In this document: positions 52,644-64,000 of the stretch, in pieces
Position numbering within the stretch: position 1 is the first letter of the stretch
How the letters are laid out: the number at the start of each line of letters is the position of its first letter
From: Ruegeria sp. HKCCD8929
GTDB taxonomy: Bacteria > Pseudomonadota > Alphaproteobacteria > Rhodobacterales > Rhodobacteraceae
Assembly: GCF_013031405.1 (NCBI RefSeq)
Contig: NZ_WPZY01000009.1
Location: 62,001-126,000, forward strand
Length of the DNA stretch: 64,000 nucleotides
Direction of reading: 5' to 3'
Notes under the pieces: generated by a model
Told to the model about the DNA's origin: nothing
Seen by the model: only the letters and a program-made list of their open reading frames with translations
Database searches by the model: none
Translations under genes and position numbers: made by a program

Positions 52644-53522
52644 ATGGACATCCGCGCCATCGCCATGGGGCTGGCCTTTGCCTTCATGTGGTCCTCCGCC
52701 TTCACCTCTGCCCGCATCATCGTGACCGACGCCTCACCGCTCTTCTCCCTCGCCCTGCGCTTTCTCATCTCCGGCCTGCTGGGCGTGACCATCGCCCGCG
52801 CCATGGGCCAAAGCTGGCACCTGACCCGCCCGCAATGGTACGCCACCATCCTGTTCGGCATCTGCCAGAACGCGCTCTATCTGGGCCTCAACTTCTACGC
52901 CATGCAAACGGTCGAGGCCTCCGTCGCCGCCATCATCGCCTCAACCATGCCGCTGCTCGTCGCATTGGCGGGCTGGGCCCTGTTCGGCGAACGCCTGCGC
53001 CCGCTCGGCATCGTCGGCCTGCTCGCTGGATTCGCCGGGGTCGCCATGATCATGAGCGCCCGCATCAGCGCCGGGATCGACATGTTCGGCGTGCTTCTGT
53101 GCTGCGTCGGCGCGCTGGCACTGGCCACGGCAACGCTGGCCCTGCGCGGTGCCACCTCGGGCGGGAACTTCATGATGGTGGTCGGGCTGCAGATGCTGGT
53201 GGGCTCGGGCGTCCTCTTCCTCGCCGCGCCGATCTTCGAGACCATCCGCATCAACCCGACGCTGCCGCTGGCACTGGCCTTTGCCTATACCACCCTCATT
53301 CCCGGCCTGACCGCCACCTTCGTCTGGTTCCTGCTGCTCAATCACATCGGCGCGATCCGGGCGGCCACCTTCCATTTCCTCAACCCGGTCTTCGGCGTCG
53401 CCATCGCTGCTCTGCTGCTGGGCGAGGCCCTCGGCCCCCTCGACGCGCTCGGCGTCGCGATCACTACCCTCGGCATCCTGGCCGTGCAACTCTCGCGCCA
53501 GCCGCTGCCGAAACCCGCCTGA
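52644..53522 (+). CDS. DMT-superfamily (EamA) transporter
   Basis: This 292-residue protein has ten hydrophobic segments in two EamA repeats (ALAFAFMWSSAFTSARIIV at the first and IRAATFHFLNPVFGVAIAALLLGEALG at the second). Such transporters export amino acids, nucleotides or drugs, with substrates mostly unknown. ACGAGAGGAACATC gives a usable ribosome site. It lies between HU and msrB. No regulator is adjacent. A degenerate repeat family A copy follows its stop. Confidence 0.85.
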   Translation: MDIRAIAMGLAFAFMWSSAFTSARIIVTDASPLFSLALRFLISGLLGVTIARAMGQSWHLTRPQWYATILFGICQNALYLGLNFYAMQTVEASVAAIIASTMPLLVALAGWALFGERLRPLGIVGLLAGFAGVAMIMSARISAGIDMFGVLLCCVGALALATATLALRGATSGGNFMMVVGLQMLVGSGVLFLAAPIFETIRINPTLPLALAFAYTTLIPGLTATFVWFLLLNHIGAIRAATFHFLNPVFGVAIAALLLGEALGPLDALGVAITTLGILAVQLSRQPLPKPA

Positions 53523-53525
53523 CCG

Positions 53526-53580
53526 CTTCTTCTTGCCCCAAATACGCAAATCCCGCCGCCACAACCGCGCGAGGCGGTTG
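53526..53580 (+). repeat. Dispersed intergenic repeat, family A, degenerate copy
   Basis: CTTCTTCTTG (53526-53535), CCCCAAATACGC and a GC-rich inverted tail (CCGCC/GGCGG), directly after the DMT transporter stop. It is similar to the copy at 40519. Confidence 0.4.
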
Positions 53581-53646
53581 AAACAATCCTTTGCATCGGT
53601 CACAGGAATGCCATCTACTGCCTCAGCCGAACAGTAAGGAGGAGCC

Positions 53647-54096
53647 ATGACCCGCTATTTCAAAGACCCCGAGGCCATCGCCGCCCTCTCCCCCGAAGAG
53701 TTCCGCGTCACCCAACGCGATGGCACCGAGCGCCCCGGCACCGGTAAGCTGCTGAACAACAAGGAACCGGGCATCTACGTCGACATCGTCTCGGGCGAGC
53801 CGCTCTTTGCCTCATCCGACAAATACGAATCCGGCTGCGGCTGGCCCAGTTTTACCAAGCCCATCAAACCCGCCCATGTGACCGAGCTTGAAGACCGCTC
53901 GCTGGGAATGATCCGCACCGAGGTCCGCTCGGCCCACGGCGACAGCCACCTGGGCCACGTCTTTCCCGACGGCCCGCGCGACCGCGGCGGGCTGCGCTAT
54001 TGCATCAACTCCGCCTCGCTCCGCTTCGTCCATCGCGAGGACATGGAGGCCGAAGGCTACGCAGACTACCTGAACCAAGTGGAGGATATCGCATGA
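53647..54096 (+). CDS. msrB: Peptide-methionine (R)-S-oxide reductase
   Basis: This 149-residue MsrB reduces methionine-R-sulfoxide in proteins. The catalytic Cys is in [11 protein letters not shown] near residue 118, and [13 protein letters not shown] and [11 protein letters not shown] are the other family blocks. The CxxC zinc-site pairs of the metal-binding subtype are not present. AGTAAGGAGGAGCC gives a strong start. It overlaps msrA by 4 bases, so both methionine-sulfoxide reductases are co-translated. Confidence 0.93.
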   Translation: MTRYFKDPEAIAALSPEEFRVTQRDGTERPGTGKLLNNKEPGIYVDIVSGEPLFASSDKYESGCGWPSFTKPIKPAHVTELEDRSLGMIRTEVRSAHGDSHLGHVFPDGPRDRGGLRYCINSASLRFVHREDMEAEGYADYLNQVEDIA

Positions 54097-54605
54097 CCGA
54101 ACATCGCGCCGTACTGGCCGGGGGCTGCTTCTGGGGCATGCAGGACCTGATCCGCAAACTGCCCGGCGTCAGCCGCACCCGCGTGGGATACACCGGCGGC
54201 GACGTGCCCAACGCCACCTACCGCAACCACGGCACCCACGCCGAAGGGATCGAGATCTGGTTCGATCCCGCGCAGATCTCCTATCGCGAGTTGCTGGAGT
54301 TCTTCTTTCAGATCCATGATCCCACCACCGTGAACCGCCAAGGCAACGACATCGGGATGAGCTACCGCTCGGCCATCTACTATGTCGACGAAGATCAGAA
54401 GGCGACCGCGCTCGACACCATCGCCGATGTGGACGCCTCAGGCATCTGGCCCGGGAAAGTGGTGACCGAAGTGGAACAGGTTGGCGATTTCTGGGAGGCC
54501 GAGCCGGAGCATCAGGACTATCTGCTCCGCCACCCCAACGGCTACACCTGCCACTTCCCGCGCCCCGGCTGGGTTCTACCCAGACGCACCGACGCCGCAG
54601 AATAA
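54093..54605 (+). CDS. msrA: Peptide-methionine (S)-S-oxide reductase
   Basis: This 170-residue MsrA has the catalytic GGCFWGMQD at the N-terminus, [12 protein letters not shown] and [23 protein letters not shown]. It reduces methionine-S-sulfoxide. The start ATG lies in the last codon and stop of msrB (ATGA). It complements MsrB to restore both sulfoxide isomers. A hairpin-rich spacer separates it from the convergent hydantoinase gene. Confidence 0.94.
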   Translation: MTEHRAVLAGGCFWGMQDLIRKLPGVSRTRVGYTGGDVPNATYRNHGTHAEGIEIWFDPAQISYRELLEFFFQIHDPTTVNRQGNDIGMSYRSAIYYVDEDQKATALDTIADVDASGIWPGKVVTEVEQVGDFWEAEPEHQDYLLRHPNGYTCHFPRPGWVLPRRTDAAE

Positions 54606-54631
54606 GACCCAACCCCAGCCACACGCAAAAT

Positions 54632-54656
54632 CCCCTCTCCCCTCGGGGGAGAGGGT
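54632..54656. terminator. CCCTCTCCC/GGGAGAGGG hairpin between convergent genes
   Basis: CCCTCTCCC and GGGAGAGGG flank a short CTCGG loop region (about 54632-54656), between the msrA stop and the convergent hydantoinase stop. This type of repeat is common in GC-rich genomes. Confidence 0.45.
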
Positions 54657-54678
54657 CAGGGTGAGGGGGACATCTGCC

Positions 54679-56682
54679 CTACCCCAACGCCACCCGAGGC
54701 CGCCCGCTCGCCTCAACGGTCAGCATCCCCTCGACAAACACATCACGCCCCTCAACGCGCACGGTGCGGATATCCCGCTCGACCAGAACCCGAATATCTT
54801 CGGCCCCGGCGTCCTTGGCCGCACCCTCGGCCTCGCCCCGCAATACGCTTTCCAGCAACGCCAGTGCCTCATCCGACCCGTCGAAATCCTGCGGCCCATC
54901 CTCAAGATGCACCCGATACCGCCCTTCCGAGGGCGACGTTACCGTCCCGGCCCGTCGGAACGTCACCCGGCCCACCACCGCGCCGATGGCATTGGCAACC
55001 CCTGCATGCTCGGGCAGGACCATCTCGCACCGCAGCCGCTCCCCAACCGCCGGATAATAGCTCGGCGCCGAGGCACCAAGGCCCACCACATCCACATTCA
55101 GCGCCGTATCCAGCGCCAGCAGCCCCCTGTGCCGCGCCAACCCGCGCTGGGTCAACACATGCCGTGCCAGTTGCTCCGACGGCAGGCCAAACTCTTCGGC
55201 TTCCTCCGCAAAAGCAGTCTCTAACAAAGTCAAAGCGGTCTGTTCCGTCAGCTGATCGAAGATTATCTTCGCCAGCGCCTCAGGCCCCGCAGCCAGCCGA
55301 TCACCGCTGCCGGTCCGCTTGCGGGCGAACAGTTCCAGCCCCTTGCGCGCGGCCTCGGCATCCCATGCATCAAGCCGCCCCAACACGTGGCTCGCATCCG
55401 ATGGCGTCACGCCCGAGACCTGCACGATCCCACGATCCACCAGCCGCGTCAGCGCCCCATGCTCCATCCGGGTTCGCAGCAACGTGCCCAGCGGCAGCAC
55501 CTGATCGCCCAGCCGCTCCAACAACGTGGCCTCGCGCGCGCCGATCCCATCCACCGGCATCCCGGGAACCGCACGGGCAAAGCGCGCATCATGCTCGCCC
55601 ACCGTGGTTGCGCGTAGCTGCTCATCCAGCGCCGCGTGCACCACGCCTCTGGCCTCAGCCGCCATCAGCGACACCGGCAACACCCGGCGCGGACCGAGGA
55701 ACACGCCTCCGCCCAACCCCTCGGTCACCGCATGAACCTGACTGTCCCCGCCCAGCCCGTGGGTGCGCATCGCCACCGCCTCGACCATGGTGCGGAACCC
55801 ACCCACGCGTGCACCCGCCGGGTCAATCGCAGGTTTGCCGCCCCGGATCAGAGCCACATCCGTGGTCGTCCCGCCGATATCCGAAACTAGCGCCTCCTCG
55901 ACCCCGGTCAGCCAGCGCGCACCCACGATCGAGGCCGCCGGCCCGCTCAGGATTGTCTCAATCGGCCGTTCCCGCGCCTGTTCGGCACTCATCAACGCCC
56001 CATCACCGCGCACCACCATCATCGGGGCAGTGATGCCCAATTCGCGCAGCGTGTCCTGCGCCCGCCCGATCAGCCGGTCGATCATCCCGATCAACCGCGC
56101 GTTCAGCACCGCCGTCACCGCCCGCTTCGGCCCGTTCAGCTTGGCAGACAACTGGTGCGAACAGGTCACCGGCGCCCCGGTCCGCTCGGCGATGATCCGC
56201 GCCGCCTCGATCTCATGCGCCGGATTGCGGGTGGCAAACTGTGCCGCCACGGCAAACCCGGAAACGCCGGGATTCGTGTGTAGAAACGCCTCCAGCGCTG
56301 CTACATCCAGCGGCGCCACCTCGCCACCCGCATAGCTGTGCCCACCCGCCAGAACCAGTGCCGGATCGCCCTTGAGCGCATCCTTCAGCCCGTGCTTTTC
56401 CAGATCACTCTCGCGGAAACCGATATAGATCAGCGCCACCCGGCCGCCCTGCCCCTCGACAAGCGCATTGGTGGCAAGCGTTGTCGACAACGAGGCCAGC
56501 GACACCTCCTCTGCAGCCACCCCTGCCTCGTCCAGAACGGCGCGGATCGCCCTGCCGACCCCAATCGCCAGATCGGCGCGGGTGGTCAGGGACTTGGCCG
56601 AGGCAATCACCTCCTTCTCATCCCGGATCAGCACCGCATCGGTATAGGTTCCGCCCGTATCCACTCCCAAAGCCAGCGCCAT
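54679..56682 (-). CDS. Hydantoinase/oxoprolinase-family ATPase (HyuA-type)
   Basis: This 667-residue protein has the ASKHA ATP-binding N-terminus LALGVDTGGTYTDAVLIRDEKEV. The oxoprolinase/hydantoinase core includes VRGDGALMSAEQARERPIETILSGPAASIVGA and SDIGGTTTDVALIRGG. HyuA-type subunits hydrolyse cyclic amides (hydantoin, 5-oxoproline) with ATP, usually with HyuB. No HyuB gene is adjacent, so the activity is uncertain. AAGGAGGGTTCCC strongly supports the ATG at 56682. It is convergent with msrA. Confidence 0.84.
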   Translation of the reverse strand: MALALGVDTGGTYTDAVLIRDEKEVIASAKSLTTRADLAIGVGRAIRAVLDEAGVAAEEVSLASLSTTLATNALVEGQGGRVALIYIGFRESDLEKHGLKDALKGDPALVLAGGHSYAGGEVAPLDVAALEAFLHTNPGVSGFAVAAQFATRNPAHEIEAARIIAERTGAPVTCSHQLSAKLNGPKRAVTAVLNARLIGMIDRLIGRAQDTLRELGITAPMMVVRGDGALMSAEQARERPIETILSGPAASIVGARWLTGVEEALVSDIGGTTTDVALIRGGKPAIDPAGARVGGFRTMVEAVAMRTHGLGGDSQVHAVTEGLGGGVFLGPRRVLPVSLMAAEARGVVHAALDEQLRATTVGEHDARFARAVPGMPVDGIGAREATLLERLGDQVLPLGTLLRTRMEHGALTRLVDRGIVQVSGVTPSDASHVLGRLDAWDAEAARKGLELFARKRTGSGDRLAAGPEALAKIIFDQLTEQTALTLLETAFAEEAEEFGLPSEQLARHVLTQRGLARHRGLLALDTALNVDVVGLGASAPSYYPAVGERLRCEMVLPEHAGVANAIGAVVGRVTFRRAGTVTSPSEGRYRVHLEDGPQDFDGSDEALALLESVLRGEAEGAAKDAGAEDIRVLVERDIRTVRVEGRDVFVEGMLTVEASGRPRVALG

Positions 56683-56753
56683 GGGAACCCTCCTTCTGTT
56701 CGCCTGATGCTGAATAACGGCTGCACCCGGCACGTCCCGCCTGTTTGCGTCAT

Positions 56754-57785
56754 TTACGCCAGTCGTTTCACCGCCCAGCGTGCCGCATCGGCCACCGCCG
56801 GGTCCGGATCGCCCACCAAAGCCTGCGCCGCCGGCAACAACCCAGGCTCGCCGGAATTGCCAATGGCATAGAGCACGTTACGCACAAAGCGGTCGCGGCC
56901 GATCCGCTTGATCGGAGAGCCGGAAAACAGCGTCCGGAACGCCGCATCGTCCAGCTCCGCCAGTTCGGCCAGCTTCGGCGCTTTCAACTCCTCACGCGCC
57001 GCATAGCGCATGTCGCTGGCGGCCACTGCAAACTTGTTCCATGGACAGGCGGCCAGACAATCGTCGCAGCCATAGATCCGGTTGCCCAGCTTGCCGCGCA
57101 ATTCTTCCTCTACCGGACCTTTGTGCTCGATGGTCAGATAAGAAATGCAGCGCCGCGCATCCAGTTGATAAGGCGCCGGAAACGCGTCCGTCGGACAGCT
57201 GTCCAGACACGCCCGGCAAGAGCCACACCGATCTATCTCAGCCGCATCAACTGGTAGTTCCAGAGTGGTAAAAACAGACCCTATGAAGGCCCAATTGCCC
57301 CAATCCCGGCTCAGCAGGTTGGTGTGCTTGCCCTGCCAACCCAGCCCCGCCGCCTGACCCAGCGCCTTTTCGGGTACCGGGGCGGTGTCGACAAACACCT
57401 TCACCTCACCGCCACCCTCGGCAATCAGCCAGCGCGCCAGCCGCTTGAGCCGCTTCTTGACCAGATCGTGGTAGTCCTTGTTCTGCGCATAAACCGAGAT
57501 CGCACCCCGGTCCCGCTGCGGCAGCACCGCCCTCGGGTCATGCTCGGGCGTATAGCTCTCGGCCAGCATGATCACGGAGCGCGCCTCGGGCCACAGCGCC
57601 GCCGGATCGCCGCGCCAATGCATCCGCTCGGCCATCCAGCCCATCTGACCGTGATACCCGGCCTCGACAAAGGCCGCCAGCCGCTCGGGCACTTGCGGCA
57701 CATCCCACGGGCGACAGACGCGGCAGGACACGAACCCCTCGGACCGGGCCCGTTCCACCAGCTTATCTTTCAGCGAAGACCCCAT
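56754..57785 (-). CDS. queG: Epoxyqueuosine reductase
   Basis: This 343-residue QueG has two 4Fe-4S clusters with Cys in [16 protein letters not shown] and [13 protein letters not shown]. It also has [30 protein letters not shown] for the cobalamin site. It reduces epoxyqueuosine to queuosine in tRNA. The start at 57785 is embedded in repeat family A, whose complement AGAAGAAG supplies the ribosome site. The long in-frame upstream ORF overlaps the GST gene and is unlikely to be translated. Confidence 0.92.
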   Translation of the reverse strand: MGSSLKDKLVERARSEGFVSCRVCRPWDVPQVPERLAAFVEAGYHGQMGWMAERMHWRGDPAALWPEARSVIMLAESYTPEHDPRAVLPQRDRGAISVYAQNKDYHDLVKKRLKRLARWLIAEGGGEVKVFVDTAPVPEKALGQAAGLGWQGKHTNLLSRDWGNWAFIGSVFTTLELPVDAAEIDRCGSCRACLDSCPTDAFPAPYQLDARRCISYLTIEHKGPVEEELRGKLGNRIYGCDDCLAACPWNKFAVAASDMRYAAREELKAPKLAELAELDDAAFRTLFSGSPIKRIGRDRFVRNVLYAIGNSGEPGLLPAAQALVGDPDPAVADAARWAVKRLA

Positions 57786-57786
57786 T

Positions 57787-57855
57787 CTTCTTCTGTTTCC
57801 AAATATCCTCGGGGGTGAATTGGGCCAGCGGCCCAAGAGGGGGCAGACAGCCCCC
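57787..57855 (+). repeat. Dispersed intergenic repeat, family A, with two hairpins
   Basis: CTTCTTCTGTTTCCAAATAT (57787-57806), CCTCGGGGG, hairpin TTGGGCC-AGC-GGCCCAA (57820-57836) and GGGGGC-AGACA-GCCCCC (57839-57855). It fills the gap between GST and queG. On the minus strand its start overlaps the queG ribosome site. Confidence 0.7.
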
Positions 57856-57870
57856 TGTACCCCGTTGATA

Positions 57871-58536
57871 TCAGAAATCCAGATCGGCGTAATGGGCGGG
57901 CGGGCGAAACCCGGGGATCTGATCCGCCAGGATCGAGCGGAAGGCCGGGCGCGACTTGATCTTGGCGTACCAGTCCTTGACGGTCTGCGACCGGTTCCAG
58001 TCAACGTCCGAGATGTAATCCAGCGTCGACAGATGCGCAGCGGCGGCGAAATCGGCGAGCGTCATCTGATCCCCGGCCAGCCAGCGCCGATGATCCAGCA
58101 GCCAGGCCATGTAATCCAGATGATACTTGATCGCCTTGGCGCCCTCCTTGACGTTCTTGCTGTCGGGATAGCCCTGCCCGGTCACCTTCTTGTTGACCCG
58201 CTCATAGAGCAGTTTCGAGGTCACCTCGTGATGGAATTTGTCATCGAACCAGCCAACCAGCCGGCGCACCTCGAACCGCGCCTCGGGCTTGCTTGGCATC
58301 AGCGGCGGCTGGGGGCGGGTTTCCTCAATGTATTCGCAGATCGCAGCGCTCTCCGCCATGACCTGCCCGTCCAGCCGCAGCACCGGTACCTTTCCGGCCG
58401 GGTTGCGGCGCAGGAAATCGGCGTCGCCTTCCCAATATCGCTCTTCGACCAGCTCGACCTCGATCTTCTTTTCGGCCAGAGATAGCCGGACCTTGCGGCA
58501 GAACGGAGACAGGGGAACGTGAAACAGGCGCGCCAT
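57871..58536 (-). CDS. Glutathione S-transferase family protein
   Basis: This 221-residue GST has the N-terminal thioredoxin-fold half [20 protein letters not shown], with a CPxC-like SPFC that suggests a Cys-type or beta-class enzyme. [13 protein letters not shown] and [13 protein letters not shown] form the glutathione pocket, and the rest is a helical C-terminal half. The substrate is unknown. The start at MARLFHV gives the canonical N-terminus. The longer frame upstream runs into mtgA. Its stop precedes repeat family A and queG. Confidence 0.85.
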   Translation of the reverse strand: MARLFHVPLSPFCRKVRLSLAEKKIEVELVEERYWEGDADFLRRNPAGKVPVLRLDGQVMAESAAICEYIEETRPQPPLMPSKPEARFEVRRLVGWFDDKFHHEVTSKLLYERVNKKVTGQGYPDSKNVKEGAKAIKYHLDYMAWLLDHRRWLAGDQMTLADFAAAAHLSTLDYISDVDWNRSQTVKDWYAKIKSRPAFRSILADQIPGFRPPAHYADLDF

Positions 58537-58594
58537 GGAATTCCAATTGAACCAGTGAATGCCCCACAGCAATAGCCTTGCCGGGTGGGAAAGT

Positions 58595-59335
58595 TCAATC
58601 CTCGAAACAGTCGTCGCGCCCGTCTGCGCGGATGGTGGCCGCCCCGTCCAGGATCGCCGTCGCCCGTCTGCGCGTGCGATCCGAGGGGTCCCTGACCGAC
58701 CGTTTGCGCGGCGAGGGCAGGATCGCCGCAATCCGGGCCGCCTGCACCGGGCTCAGGTCTGCGGCGGCAACACCGAAGGATTGGCGCGCCACCGCCTCGA
58801 CCCCGAACACCCCTTCGCCCGTCTCGGCAACGTTCAGATAGACCTCGATGATCCGGCGTTTGGACCAGACCAACTCAACCATCGGAGTGATCGTTGTCTC
58901 CAATGCCTTGCGGATCCAACTGCGGCCCTGCCAGAGGAACACGTTCTTGACCACCTGCTGCGAAATGGTCGAGGCACCGCGGCCCGAGCCGTCCTCAAGC
59001 GCCGCGCGGATCGCAGTCACGTCAAAACCCCAGTGCAGGCAGAAATTGGCATCCTCGGCGGCCACAACCGAGCGGGCCATGATCGGAGCGATCTCTTCAA
59101 TCGGAACCCATTCCCGCTCGACCTTGCCGAGCCGGCGCCATTCCTGCCAGATCGTGTGGGTCACGGGCGGATTAACCACCGAATAGACCAGAATCAGAGC
59201 CAGAACCGCCGCGAGGCAACCAAGGACAACACGCGACACGATCCTGCCAATCCGGCAAAAAAATCCGGACTGCCGTGTTGTGCTCTTTTTCGCTTTTTTC
59301 CTGCCGCTTGTTTTGCGCGCTGCTTTCTTCGCCAT
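58595..59335 (-). CDS. mtgA: Monofunctional biosynthetic peptidoglycan transglycosylase
   Basis: This 246-residue glycosyltransferase-51 enzyme polymerises lipid II. A basic N-terminus and one membrane helix (IGRIVSRVVLGCLAAVLALILVYSV) precede SVVAAEDANFCLHWGFDV, with the catalytic Glu in AAED. GASTISQQVVKNVFLWQGRSWIRKALE and KRRIIEVYLNVAETGEGVFGVEAAA-like blocks follow. There is no transpeptidase domain, as expected for MtgA. It is transcribed in the same direction as GST and queG. Confidence 0.92.
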   Translation of the reverse strand: MAKKAARKTSGRKKAKKSTTRQSGFFCRIGRIVSRVVLGCLAAVLALILVYSVVNPPVTHTIWQEWRRLGKVEREWVPIEEIAPIMARSVVAAEDANFCLHWGFDVTAIRAALEDGSGRGASTISQQVVKNVFLWQGRSWIRKALETTITPMVELVWSKRRIIEVYLNVAETGEGVFGVEAVARQSFGVAAADLSPVQAARIAAILPSPRKRSVRDPSDRTRRRATAILDGAATIRADGRDDCFED

Positions 59336-59373
59336 GACCCAGCTATACGAGCCTGATCAGAGTTCGTGAATGC

Positions 59374-60291
59374 CTAAATTGCCATCAATCGCGCCTCATA
59401 GACCCTAAGTATGGGCCGCGCCGAGACATATTCGGTGTTTGTCACCGGCTCCAGTTCCTTGAACAGCGACAGCACTTCGGCTTGGGCCTCACGGTCGGAT
59501 TGCGTAAGCGCATGCGCCGGATAATAGCTTTCGGTCTTGGCGCCGTTGGCAAAAATCACTTCGTGACGCGAGAACAGCAGATGGATGTACTCAACCTCAC
59601 CACCCTCGACCTGGGTGACGCTTGTGCCATTGACCAGGGAATGCGCGGGCACCAGCACTTCGCCAAAGCCGAAGAAGTAATTGGCCCGCCAGTCATCGAT
59701 CAACATGCGATGTTGCGACGAGACCAGTGTCGGCCGCGTCAGGCCAAGGACGCCAGCCTCAAACCGGATCGGAGCCAGCTTTCCCTCGGCTGGAACCTTG
59801 GTTTTGCCGATCCATAGAATTTGCTGACAGCCGTGATCAGCGGTCTCGACCCTATCGCCCGGAACCAGAGATTCGATCGGCCGCTCGCCATCCGGGGTAA
59901 GGATCATCGTGCCCGGCGTGAAACAAGGCGGGCCCAGATCCGTGGCGGTGTCCAAGGGACCTTGCGAGGTCACAAATGTGGTCGAGACCAGAGTGCCGCT
60001 TTGCAGCACCTGACCATCGGTCGGCGTAAACACCCGCGACCCGTCGGCAAGGTAAAAGGTCGTGCCGGTGTAAGTGACGTTGCCGACACCAGCCACATTG
60101 ACGGTAACGGTATCCCCAGGCCAGGACCGCGTCACATCCTGGCCGTTGACAGTGTCATTGTTGAACCTGTCGACGTCACCATCGTCGTTCTGATCGACCA
60201 GATCGAGTTTCGAGACGGTCAACAGCGTTCCGACCGGCGGCGGGGCTGCCGGGTCCATCAAAAAGAACTGGTCCGTGAAAGTCGTCGGCAT
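59374..60291 (-). CDS. Hint-domain-containing protein
   Basis: This 305-residue protein has a Hint (Hedgehog/intein) module from about residue 115: CFTPGTMILTPDGERPIESLVPGDRVETADHGCQQILWIG, with the block-A Cys at its start and SSQHRMLIDD further on. Preceding Asp-rich sequence (VDQNDDGDVDRF) resembles calcium-binding repeats. Rhodobacterales encode many Hint_2 proteins of this type. Their function is unknown, and self-processing is possible. The start at MPTTFTDQF (60291) has an AAGG site. Confidence 0.84.
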   Translation of the reverse strand: MPTTFTDQFFLMDPAAPPPVGTLLTVSKLDLVDQNDDGDVDRFNNDTVNGQDVTRSWPGDTVTVNVAGVGNVTYTGTTFYLADGSRVFTPTDGQVLQSGTLVSTTFVTSQGPLDTATDLGPPCFTPGTMILTPDGERPIESLVPGDRVETADHGCQQILWIGKTKVPAEGKLAPIRFEAGVLGLTRPTLVSSQHRMLIDDWRANYFFGFGEVLVPAHSLVNGTSVTQVEGGEVEYIHLLFSRHEVIFANGAKTESYYPAHALTQSDREAQAEVLSLFKELEPVTNTEYVSARPILRVYEARLMAI

Positions 60292-60344
60292 AAACCGTGC
60301 CTTTCCCATCTCAAACGGGCTGAATCGTTACAGTCACTGTCTCG

Positions 60345-60360
60345 GGGCACCCTTGTGCCC
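60345..60360. other. Short hairpin upstream of the Hint gene
   Basis: GGGCAC-CCTT-GTGCCC (60345-60360) lies 54 bases upstream of the Hint start, between it and the gltB terminator. It may be part of a terminator or an operator. Confidence 0.3.
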
Positions 60361-60410
60361 GCCCTCTCATCCGACGTTTTCTCAGCCGAAATGGCTGGAA
60401 ATAAGGCGCC

Positions 60411-60447
60411 AAAATGACAAAACCCGCGCAGCAACACTGCACGGGTT
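60411..60447 (-). terminator. Rho-independent terminator of gltB
   Basis: On the minus strand AACCCGTGCAG pairs with CTGCGCGGGTT (11 bp, one U-G; complements of 60437-60447 and 60421-60431), loop TGTTG, followed by TTTGTCATTTT. The position is just after the gltB stop. Confidence 0.8.
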
Positions 60448-60470
60448 CCGTCAATTTTCGGTTTATCGGC

Positions 60471-64000
<3,530 letters not shown>

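Overview
The window is GC-rich, densely packed bacterial DNA of Rhodobacterales (Roseobacter group) type. This is inferred from gene content: a petP/petR-like pair, an alphaproteobacterial ade-amn purine salvage pair, several FAD/GcvT demethylase fusions, a DddP-like M24 enzyme, an xseB-ispA-dxs cluster and a Hint-domain protein. No species assignment is attempted. No prophage, insertion sequence or CRISPR array was seen.

The standout locus is 1859-7449, an RNA-repair and Ro60/Y-RNA operon. A minus-strand RtcR regulator (CARF plus AAA+) faces a plus-strand unit made of a TROVE/vWA protein (bacterial Ro60, Rsr), an 850-base non-coding array and an RtcB-type RNA ligase. I read the array by hand as six Y-RNA-like elements and two tRNA-like elements in the order short Y, long Y, tRNA-like / short Y, long Y, tRNA-like / short Y, degenerate Y. 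One long element contains what reads as a circularly permuted tRNA(Asn)-like fold. The RtcR L1 loop departs from GAFTGA, and no sigma-54 promoter with correct spacing was found in the divergent region.

7512-10571 holds a pseudouridine synthase, a small NTF2-like protein, an SGNH hydrolase and RarD. 10572-20143 is an eight-gene minus-strand run that looks like one operon for a methylated amine or betaine: XRE-cupin regulator, LysE exporter, GFA protein, FAD/GcvT demethylase, Zn-type oxidoreductase, homocysteine methyltransferase, GlxA/AraC regulator and a second FAD/GcvT demethylase. 20260-28267 contains small conserved proteins, FadH, RppH, a ToxR/CadC-like regulator with a divergent secreted protein, and IlvE.

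28416-33676 runs co-directionally: petP, petR, an HDAC-like deacetylase, xseB, ispA and dxs (isoprenoid precursors). After an MFS/DeoR pair, an SDR and a methyltransferase come two catabolic operons. 37716-42769 is carnitine/crotonobetaine-like: enoyl-CoA hydratase, ADP-forming acyl-CoA ligase and acyl-CoA dehydrogenase, with a divergent GlxA/CdhR-type regulator. 42855-46813 has a di-iron hydroxylase, a DddP-like M24 enzyme, a PanB-like enzyme and a class II aldolase, with a divergent LysR regulator.

48024-64000 carries VOC, adenine deaminase, AMP nucleosidase, HU, a DMT transporter, MsrB/MsrA, a hydantoinase-type ATPase, QueG, GST, MtgA, a Hint protein and the 3' 3.5 kb of gltB, which runs off the window. 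Two dispersed intergenic repeat families are visible: a CTTCTTCTGTTT-plus-hairpin element and a 166-base element with GC-rich terminal inverted repeats.
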